Assembly (NCBI GenBank): GCA_002404675.1
Contig: DHKE01000030.1
Location: 1 to 8,950 of the forward strand
Origin: Porphyromonadaceae bacterium UBA4702
GTDB lineage: Bacteria; Bacteroidota; Bacteroidia; Bacteroidales; Muribaculaceae
DNA length: 8,950 nucleotides
Direction of reading: 5' to 3'
Positions 1-5,365 of this stretch are shown here, one piece after another. The position numbers and the translations under genes are program-made. Below the pieces are notes generated by a model, which was not told the DNA's origin, searched no databases, and was given only the letters and a program-made list of their open reading frames with translations. Positions within the stretch are counted from its first letter, which is position 1. Every line of letters starts with the position of its first letter.

Positions 1-68
1 CGGTTGTCCCCGAAGACTTTGGGCTCGATGATTACGACCCCGTCAATGTCAGTTTGAATGACATTCAT
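1..68 (-). CDS. rfbC: dTDP-4-dehydrorhamnose 3,5-epimerase, N-terminal fragment (cut by window edge)
   Basis: Reading leftwards from the ATG at 68-66 gives 22 codons beginning MNVIQTDIDGVVIIEPKVFG and then DN, with no stop before the window edge. This matches the start of the RfbC/RmlC family (the 'I.GV.ii.P.vf.D.RG.f' opening strand), which epimerises C3 and C5 of dTDP-4-dehydro-6-deoxyglucose on the way to dTDP-L-rhamnose in the cytoplasm. The catalytic His and Tyr lie outside the window, so activity cannot be judged. The ATG overlaps the stop of the upstream mutase gene as ATGA (68-65), which fixes the start and suggests translational coupling. Its place after glf supports a nucleotide-sugar role in surface glycan synthesis. 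Recognition rests on only 22 residues, but the pattern is distinctive. The other rml genes would be expected further left if the pathway is clustered. Confidence 0.85.
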   Translation of the reverse strand, partial: MNVIQTDIDGVVIIEPKVFGDN

Positions 69-1180
69 CGTCTGAACTCCTCGTGTTTCATCACCTGGGC
101 GATGATGTGGTGCATGTCGTAATACTTGTATTCAGCAAGCCGCCCTCCGAAAATCGTATCTTTCTCTAGTTCAGCAAACTCCTTGTATTTAAGATATAGT
201 TTATTGTTCCTGTCGTTATTAATGGGGTAGTATGGTTCGCTGTCATCTTTCCATTCAGAAGAAAATTCCTTTGAAATGACTGTCTTCGGCTGTTTACCGA
301 ACTCAAAATGTTTATGCTCTATTATCCTTGTGTATGGGGTGGTGGAGTCAGTGTAGTTCATAACGGCCACGCCCTGCCAGTTTTCTGTGTCGAGGATCGT
401 GTGCTCGAAATTCACCGTCCTGTATTCCAATTTCCCGAATCTGTAACCGAAATACTGGTCTATCTGCCCCGTGAATACAACCTTGTATGCGAGACCTTTC
501 AATTCGTCCATATCATCGAAGAAATCGACACCGAGCCTTACTTCCGCGCATTCAAGGAGCTTGTCAATCAGCCGGTTGTATCCTCCGACCGGTATCCCCT
601 GATACCTGTCGTTGAAGTAGTTGTTATCGAAGGTGAAGCGAACAGGCAGCCTTTTTATTATTGAGGCCGGCAGTTCGGAGCACTTACGTCCCCATTGCTT
701 TTCGGTGTATCCTTTTATAAGGACCTCATATATGTCTTTGCCTACCAATGAAATGGCCTGTTCCTCAAGGTTTCTCGGCTCCTTGATTCCGGCCACTTCC
801 CGTTGGCTTCGTATTTTTTCCATTGCCTCATGTGGAGTGAGTACGCCCCAGAGTTCATGGAACGTGTTCATGTTGAAAGGAAGGTTGAAAAGCCGCCCGT
901 TGTAGTTCGCCACAGGCGAATTTATATAATTGTTGAACTCCACCAGTGAGTTCACGAAATGCCATACTTCGGTATCTGAAGTGTGAAATATGTGAGCACC
1001 ATATTTGTGGACATTTATTCCCTCGATTTCTTCGCAGTACAGATTTCCTCCGGCATGTTTGCGCTTGTCGATTACAAGACATCGTTTTCCGCGCTGTCCG
1101 GCAAAATATGCGAAGCAGGCTCCGTATAGCCCGGCACCTACTATCAGATAGTCATATTCCTTTGTTGTCATTTTCGTCAT
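65..1180 (-). CDS. glf: UDP-galactopyranose mutase
   Basis: This 371-residue flavoenzyme interconverts UDP-galactopyranose and UDP-galactofuranose in the cytoplasm, supplying Galf donors for surface polysaccharide. The N-terminus carries the FAD-binding Rossmann motif VGAGLYG (residues 14-20), then an acidic strand end and basic stretch (VIDKRKHAGGN, 36-46). YGAHIFHT (60-67), the hallmark GYTEKQWG (157-164) and GGRLAEYKYYDM (345-356) are typical of bacterial UGMs, and the length is normal for the family. I chose the ATG at 1180 because it overlaps the upstream glycosyltransferase stop as ATGA; a second ATG at 1171 would also keep the whole FAD fold. The in-frame extension to 1213 lies inside the upstream gene and adds nothing conserved. 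The gene is second in a leftward operon of glycosyltransferase, glf and rfbC. No key motif appears to be missing. Confidence 0.96.
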   Translation of the reverse strand: MTKMTTKEYDYLIVGAGLYGACFAYFAGQRGKRCLVIDKRKHAGGNLYCEEIEGINVHKYGAHIFHTSDTEVWHFVNSLVEFNNYINSPVANYNGRLFNLPFNMNTFHELWGVLTPHEAMEKIRSQREVAGIKEPRNLEEQAISLVGKDIYEVLIKGYTEKQWGRKCSELPASIIKRLPVRFTFDNNYFNDRYQGIPVGGYNRLIDKLLECAEVRLGVDFFDDMDELKGLAYKVVFTGQIDQYFGYRFGKLEYRTVNFEHTILDTENWQGVAVMNYTDSTTPYTRIIEHKHFEFGKQPKTVISKEFSSEWKDDSEPYYPINNDRNNKLYLKYKEFAELEKDTIFGGRLAEYKYYDMHHIIAQVMKHEEFRR

Positions 1181-2166
1181 ATCTGTTTTGAGAAATAGTA
1201 TATATTCGGACAATATGCCACAAGCCAGAGACGCACTAACCTGCTTGTAGAGAAGTTCTCTTTTGTGACGGATCCCTCTTCAAACCATTGTTTAGCTTCC
1301 TTGGACCATTCCTTCATGAATAAATGTTTCTGTTTGTATGCCAATCTTTTGTAGTTCCACTTGTAAGAGCCGAAGGCGCGCATCGCCATAATGCCCTTAA
1401 GTTCATCGAATACGTGAACCTCCTTAGCGAAGCGCCTGATTTCCGCTTCTTCGTCGCATACGCAGAAAACCTTGCCTGTGGAACTGACAGATGAATTCGG
1501 ATTGATTCTGTAGTTGTGGAGATATTCTCTCAAAACCATCATTCTTTCTGTGACGGCGTATACCTTGAACGCAAATGAGGTGTCCTGATAACTTGCTCCC
1601 GGCGTTCCAAGAAACCTTATCCCGTTTCGTTCAAGCATTTCTTTCCGATATAAGCCGGCCCAAATTGATGGCTGTATGTAGAAGATGTACTTCTGATCTC
1701 TCGGACGGAATACCTTCCCACATTCATATAGACCGATAGTCTCGAAGTTTACTTCTTCTTGGCTGCCTGTAACTTCATTGATTTCACGGAAAAGGCATCT
1801 CGTGTAGTCCAAGTTATTCTTTTCTGCGGCTTCGTACAGATGCTTGAACATGTCTGGTTCGATGTAATCGTCAGACTCGACTATGCCGACATATTTGCCC
1901 CTGGCAAGCCCCAGTCCGACATTCATTGTCGCTCCGTAGCCGGAGTTCGGCTTGTCCACCACGATAACCCTGCTGTCCTTTGCGGCAAATTCTTTGATTA
2001 TATTGAGCGTGTTGTCTTTGCTTCCGTCGTTGAGGCATATTATCTCGATGTCTTCAAAGGTCTGTTTTACAATGGAGTCAAGGCATTCATTCAAATATTT
2101 TTCGACGTTGCAGCATGGCACCAGAATTGAAATTTCCGGTTTTTTTTCTGTGATTTTTTCTGTCAT
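1177..2166 (-). CDS. Family 2 glycosyltransferase (GT-A fold)
   Basis: This 329-residue protein has the typical GT2 N-terminal nucleotide-sugar domain: ISILVPCCNVEKYLNECLDS (12-31), the NDGS motif (46-49), and a metal-binding acidic cluster ESDD (97-100) followed by YIEPDMF. A Trp/Tyr-rich C-terminal half (about 150-329) probably sets acceptor specificity. It has no clear membrane-spanning segment, so it is probably cytosolic or peripheral at the inner membrane. It likely adds one sugar to a lipid-linked O-antigen or capsule unit; donor and acceptor cannot be read from sequence. Position upstream of glf and rfbC makes a Galf- or rhamnose-containing product plausible, but that is inference. 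The start at 2166 is where GT2 homology begins; 40 upstream in-frame codons are non-conserved and overlap the promoter-like box at 2214-2221. Its TGA overlaps the glf ATG by four bases. Confidence 0.92.
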   Translation of the reverse strand: MTEKITEKKPEISILVPCCNVEKYLNECLDSIVKQTFEDIEIICLNDGSKDNTLNIIKEFAAKDSRVIVVDKPNSGYGATMNVGLGLARGKYVGIVESDDYIEPDMFKHLYEAAEKNNLDYTRCLFREINEVTGSQEEVNFETIGLYECGKVFRPRDQKYIFYIQPSIWAGLYRKEMLERNGIRFLGTPGASYQDTSFAFKVYAVTERMMVLREYLHNYRINPNSSVSSTGKVFCVCDEEAEIRRFAKEVHVFDELKGIMAMRAFGSYKWNYKRLAYKQKHLFMKEWSKEAKQWFEEGSVTKENFSTSRLVRLWLVAYCPNIYYFSKQI

Positions 2167-2213
2167 GACGTAGTTTTTGGATTGCCTCTGTCGAGCAGAG
2201 TGATTTCTGAAGA

Positions 2214-2221
2214 CAAAGTTA
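2214..2221 (-). promoter_or_regulatory. Bacteroidota-type -7 box for the glycosyltransferase-glf-rfbC operon
   Basis: On the minus strand this reads TAACTTTG, a perfect match to TAnnTTTG. It lies 47 bp upstream of the chosen ATG at 2166 and implies an untranslated leader of roughly 40 bases. The expected -33 TTTG element is poor: the nearest candidate at the right spacing, around 2240-2243, reads CCTG. I call it on the -7 box and its location in a divergent intergenic region. Confidence 0.5.
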
Positions 2222-2310
2222 CTGAAATTTTCTGTATGACAGGCGTTTTTGCCCAAGTATATGTAATTTCGCGCATTCTGAAGCAAACTGCCGCGACATG
2301 TGCAACGGTC

Positions 2311-2339
2311 TTTGATGTTCAGGCATCTATTACATTTTG
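2311..2339 (+). promoter_or_regulatory. Possible promoter for the divergent glycosyltransferase
   Basis: A TTTG (2311-2314) is followed after 16 bases by TACATTTTG (2331-2339), which resembles TAnnTTTG with one extra base. It lies just upstream of the ATG at 2365 and would give a short leader of about 20 bases. Both the box and its spacing are imperfect, so this is a weak call; no better plus-strand candidate was seen in 2167-2364. Confidence 0.3.
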
Positions 2340-2364
2340 TTTCGTAGAATTTGAGAAAAAACTT

Positions 2365-3441
2365 ATGAACTTATCTGAAAAAATATCTGTAATCATACCA
2401 GTCTACAATACTGAAAAATATTTGGAGAAATCCATCCGTAGCATTATGAACCAGACATACAGAAATTTGGACATAATATGTGTCAACGACGGTTCTTCAG
2501 ATTCTTCTCCCGCAATTTTGGAGAGATTGGCTGCGGAAGATTCCCGTATTCGGATAATCAATCAGGAGAATGCCGGGCAGGGGGCAGCACGCAATGCCGG
2601 GCTTGAGGTCGCGACTTCGGAATGGGTGACATTCCCCGATTCTGACGATACGCTTGTCCCCGATGCCTACGAAACTGCCGCCGGAGCGTTCCCCGAAAAT
2701 CCTGATATGATACATTTTTCCATCAAGGTCGTTGAAGAGGATGGCTCTGAGGCGAGTTCCCGTGATCGGAAATATTATTCGGTCATTGATGACGGAATGT
2801 TCAGGATTTCAGACGATGATGTCTGCCTTTCGGATAGTTCTGTGAGCAATAAGCTGTTCCGGCGCTCTTTGATAGAAAGGTACGGCATTCGATTCGAACA
2901 TATACGATACGAAGATTTCCAATTCTCCAGGGAGTATATGGCAGTGGCTGAAAGCGTTTTTCGCATAAGCCGCGAACTTTACATCTATCAGCGGCGTGCC
3001 GGATCGACAATGGATGAGACGTTTAAGGGCAGCAGGCATTCCATTGATCACCTGAAGGCGTTTGACACCATGGCCGCATTTTTTGAAGGCAACTTGCCGG
3101 TCGAAAGGGCTCATTTGTTGGAGCGTCGGCTGTTCATACCGTGTTATTGGCTCTCTGTTACATACTCCCCGAGGGATTTCCTCCCCAGAGTCGTCCGTAT
3201 GGCGGATACCATATATCATAGCCATGCTGCCCTTAGGGAGGGAATTGTCCGCAAATATCGCTATGGGACATTGTCGTTTTACGAAAGAAAGCCTTTCCGT
3301 CATTTGAGTGAAATGCTGCAGTTTCTGTTTTCTATCCGGTATGAGAATCATGATTACAGGGCATATAAGGTTGTACGGCTGCTCGGAATGCCTTTGTCGA
3401 AGATCCCGACAGCAAGGACTTTGGCAGAGCAGATTTCATAG
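2365..3441 (+). CDS. Family 2 glycosyltransferase (GT-A fold), divergent from the glf operon
   Basis: This 358-residue protein begins with a GT2 domain: KISVIIPVYNTEKYLEKSIR (6-25), NDGSSD (41-46), an NAGQGAARNAGL acceptor-loop signature (69-80) and the metal-binding PDSDD (91-95) followed by TLVPDAYE. Residues 160-190 (NKLFRRSLIERYGIRF, then YEDF) match the second conserved block of EpsJ/CpsJ-like transferases, where an acidic residue is the probable catalytic base. The basic C-terminal third may contact membrane or lipid-linked acceptor; no transmembrane helix is evident. Likely role: transfer of one sugar during polysaccharide assembly; substrates unknown. Homology starts at the ATG at 2365. 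The reading frame stays open for 61 codons upstream, but those residues are non-conserved and lie in the intergenic region, so I leave them out. The opening block resembles the divergent neighbour, though both simply share GT2 signatures. Confidence 0.92.
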   Translation: MNLSEKISVIIPVYNTEKYLEKSIRSIMNQTYRNLDIICVNDGSSDSSPAILERLAAEDSRIRIINQENAGQGAARNAGLEVATSEWVTFPDSDDTLVPDAYETAAGAFPENPDMIHFSIKVVEEDGSEASSRDRKYYSVIDDGMFRISDDDVCLSDSSVSNKLFRRSLIERYGIRFEHIRYEDFQFSREYMAVAESVFRISRELYIYQRRAGSTMDETFKGSRHSIDHLKAFDTMAAFFEGNLPVERAHLLERRLFIPCYWLSVTYSPRDFLPRVVRMADTIYHSHAALREGIVRKYRYGTLSFYERKPFRHLSEMLQFLFSIRYENHDYRAYKVVRLLGMPLSKIPTARTLAEQIS

Positions 3442-3525
3442 TCTTAGGCTTGCACCGGTCGTTTCGTTGTCTCTTGGGTGTGGTATCTTCTGCGTGAATT
3501 GGCAGGTGTTATGTGCAAATTTTTG

Positions 3526-3533
3526 TATCTTTG
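3526..3533 (+). promoter_or_regulatory. Bacteroidota-type -7 box for the NifU-like/GGGtGRT operon
   Basis: TATCTTTG is a perfect TAnnTTTG match. A TTGG at 3499-3502 is the only -33 candidate; its spacing of 23 bases is a little long. Transcription would start near 3538-3541, giving a leader of about 80 bases before the ATG at 3618. No better box lies between the end of the glycosyltransferase gene and that ATG. Confidence 0.6.
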
Positions 3534-3548
3534 CCGCGATAATCGCGG
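3534..3548. promoter_or_regulatory. 15-bp perfect palindrome overlapping the predicted transcription start (possible operator)
   Basis: CCGCGAT-A-ATCGCGG is a perfect 7-bp inverted repeat around one central base. It begins directly after the -7 box and straddles the predicted start site. That placement suits a repressor operator, since a bound dimer would block initiation. It could instead form a six-pair hairpin with a TAA loop at the very 5' end of the transcript, but part of it would then probably lie upstream of +1. The symmetry is plain in the sequence; the function is inference. Confidence 0.4.
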
Positions 3549-3617
3549 TGCGCATTGGGCGTGGCGCGCTTATTGTAGCGTAATGTCTTAAAAGCTAAAC
3601 AATTATAAAACAGTTTT

Positions 3618-4319
3618 ATGATTTATTCACACGAAGTGCAGCAGATGTGCTGCGTTGCAAAGGGACCGAACCATGGTCCCGCTCCAATTCCTGAAGAGGG
3701 GAAATGGGTAAAAGCTAAAGAAGTTACCGACATCTCCGGACTTACTCACGGCGTCGGCTGGTGCGCCCCGCAGCAGGGTGCCTGCAAGCTTACGCTCAAC
3801 GTGAAGGACGGAATCATCCAGGAGGCTCTTGTCGAGACTATCGGATGCTCCGGAATGACTCATTCGGCTGCAATGGCAGCGGAGATCCTTCCTGGCAAGA
3901 CCATCCTTGAGGCTCTTAACACTGACCTTGTGTGCGATGCGATCAACACCGCGATGCGCGAACTTTTCCTTCAGATTGTCTACGGACGTACCCAGTCGGC
4001 CTTCTCTGAGGGCGGACTCATGATCGGTGCCGGACTTGAGGATCTCGGAAAAGGACTCCGCAGCCAGGTCGGCACTCTCTACGGAACCCTTGCAAAGGGA
4101 CCGCGCTATCTTGAGATGGCAGAGGGTTACATCAAGACCATCGCCCTTGATAAGGATGACCAGATCTGCGGATACGAATTCGTCCACATGGGCAAGTTCA
4201 TGGATCTCGTGAAGAAGGGCGTAGACGCCAACGAGGCTCTCAAACAGGTGACCGGTTCATACGGCCGCTTCACCAAGGAGGCAGGTGCAGTCAAATATGT
4301 TGATCCACGTAAAGAATAA
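3618..4319 (+). CDS. NifU-like iron-sulfur cluster scaffold family protein
   Basis: This 233-residue protein contains a NifU/IscU-like core at about residues 45-120. The stretch from C56 (CKLTLNVKDGIIQEALVETI) into GCSGMTHSAAMAAEI (76-90) and LPGKTILEAL mirrors the scaffold pattern of β-strands, the 'GC..s.A.SS' cysteine loop and the following helix. Scaffold proteins assemble Fe-S clusters on three cysteines in the cytosol. Here C77 is the clear counterpart of the loop cysteine, and C49 or C56 may supply the first. I see no cysteine at the usual third position after the helix (residues 112-135 have none); C106 lies slightly too early. Residues 140-233 form an additional C-terminal region with C184, and C11-C12 sit at the N-terminus, so this is not a classical IscU. 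It is followed after 12 bp by a GGGtGRT-family gene, which makes a joint function likely. No cysteine desulfurase gene is nearby. Fold assignment is fairly secure; the biochemical role is not. Confidence 0.85.
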   Translation: MIYSHEVQQMCCVAKGPNHGPAPIPEEGKWVKAKEVTDISGLTHGVGWCAPQQGACKLTLNVKDGIIQEALVETIGCSGMTHSAAMAAEILPGKTILEALNTDLVCDAINTAMRELFLQIVYGRTQSAFSEGGLMIGAGLEDLGKGLRSQVGTLYGTLAKGPRYLEMAEGYIKTIALDKDDQICGYEFVHMGKFMDLVKKGVDANEALKQVTGSYGRFTKEAGAVKYVDPRKE

Positions 4320-4324
4320 GGAGA
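4318..4324 (+). promoter_or_regulatory. Strong Shine-Dalgarno site for the GGGtGRT gene
   Basis: AAGGAGA overlaps the NifU-like stop codon and lies 7 bases before the ATG at 4332. A near-consensus Shine-Dalgarno site is unusual in Bacteroidota, where AT-rich leaders normally suffice; the other genes here lack one. It supports the 4332 start and co-translation with the upstream gene. Confidence 0.7.
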
Positions 4325-4331
4325 AAAGACA

Positions 4332-5342
4332 ATGATAAGAGAAGTTAAGTTCGAAAGCCAGGATCGTCGTATCAAACAGATACTTGCTGTCCTCAATGAA
4401 AACGGCATCAAGGATATTGAAGAGGCCAACGCGATATGCGACAAGTACGGTCTCGATCCTTACAAGACCTGCGAAGACACACAGCCAATCTGCTTCGAGA
4501 ACGCGAAGTGGGCATACGTCGTAGGCTCCGCAATCGCTCTCAAGAAGGGCTGCAAGAACGCTGCCGAGGCTGCCGAGGCAATCGGTCTGGGCCTCCAGTC
4601 ATTCTGCATTCCGGGTTCTGTCGCTGACGACCGCAAGGTAGGCCTCGGCCACGGCAACCTCGCCGCAATGCTCCTCCGCGAGGAGACTAAGTGCTTCGCA
4701 TTCCTCGCCGGCCACGAGTCTTTCGCGGCTGCGGAGGGCGCAATCAAGATTGCCGCAAAGGCAGACAAGGTCCGCAAGGAGCCTCTCCGCTGCATCCTCA
4801 ACGGTCTCGGAAAGGACGCGGCTCAGATTATCTCCCGCATCAACGGCTTCACATACGTTCAGACCAAGTTCGACTATTTCACCGGCAAGCTTGAGATTGT
4901 CCGTGAAATAGCCTACAGTGACGGTCCGCGTGCAAAGGTCAGGTGCTACGGTGCAGACGATGTCCGCGAGGGCGTGGCAATCATGTGGCACGAGGGCGTT
5001 GACGTTTCCATCACAGGTAACTCCACGAACCCTACCCGTTTCCAGCATCCTGTCGCAGGAACATATAAGAAGGAGCGCATCCTCGCGGGCAAGCCATATT
5101 TCTCAGTTGCATCCGGCGGCGGTACAGGCCGTACCCTTCATCCGGACAACATGGCCGCAGGTCCTGCGTCTTACGGTATGACCGACACGATGGGACGTAT
5201 GCACTCGGACGCACAGTTTGCCGGCTCTTCATCAGTTCCGGCGCACGTCGAGATGATGGGATTCCTCGGAATCGGCAACAACCCGATGGTCGGATGCACC
5301 GTAGCCTGCGCGGTTGACGTGGCGACTGCATTGAACAAATAG
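4332..5342 (+). CDS. GGGtGRT family protein (function unknown)
   Basis: This 336-residue protein carries the signature GGGTGRT at residues 262-268 (VASGGGTGRTLHPDN), the motif that names the GGGtGRT family (Pfam PF14057, to my recollection), and the length fits that family of about 330 residues. No signal peptide or membrane segment is visible, so it should be cytosolic. It has ten cysteines: 36, 47, 54, 74, 92, 121, 154, 205, 322 and 326, including GCTVACAV near the C-terminus. The Gly-rich loop could bind a phosphate or nucleotide, but it is not a canonical Walker A. Placement 12 bp after a NifU-like gene with a strong Shine-Dalgarno site suggests Fe-S cluster binding, transfer or insertion; that is inference from context and cysteine content. 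Codon choice is strongly biased to C-ending codons and AAG, unlike the glycosyltransferases, which hints at high expression. Family identity is secure; function is unknown. Confidence 0.9.
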   Translation: MIREVKFESQDRRIKQILAVLNENGIKDIEEANAICDKYGLDPYKTCEDTQPICFENAKWAYVVGSAIALKKGCKNAAEAAEAIGLGLQSFCIPGSVADDRKVGLGHGNLAAMLLREETKCFAFLAGHESFAAAEGAIKIAAKADKVRKEPLRCILNGLGKDAAQIISRINGFTYVQTKFDYFTGKLEIVREIAYSDGPRAKVRCYGADDVREGVAIMWHEGVDVSITGNSTNPTRFQHPVAGTYKKERILAGKPYFSVASGGGTGRTLHPDNMAAGPASYGMTDTMGRMHSDAQFAGSSSVPAHVEMMGFLGIGNNPMVGCTVACAVDVATALNK

Positions 5343-5365
5343 TTTTTTTTTAAAATAGTGTTGTT

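Noticed and set aside
2167..2286. A 40-codon N-terminal extension of the minus-strand glycosyltransferase
   Set aside because: It overlaps a perfect -7 box and shows no family features; homology begins just after the ATG at 2166.
2182..2364. A 61-codon N-terminal extension of the plus-strand glycosyltransferase
   Set aside because: The residues are non-conserved and cover the divergent intergenic region; GT2 homology begins right after the ATG at 2365.
2809..3351. A 180-codon minus-strand frame opposite the plus-strand glycosyltransferase
   Set aside because: It lies wholly antisense to a well-supported gene and has no recognisable domain or start signal.
3442..3525. A terminator after the plus-strand glycosyltransferase
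   Set aside because: I found no stem followed by a T run; only a short ACCGGT palindrome, too small to call.
3549..3617. A riboswitch in the leader of the NifU-like gene
   Set aside because: The leader is only about 80 bases with one GC-rich patch; no known riboswitch core was recognised.
3627..4187. A 186-codon minus-strand frame opposite the NifU-like gene
   Set aside because: Its open length follows from the biased codon use of the sense gene; the product has no recognisable motif.
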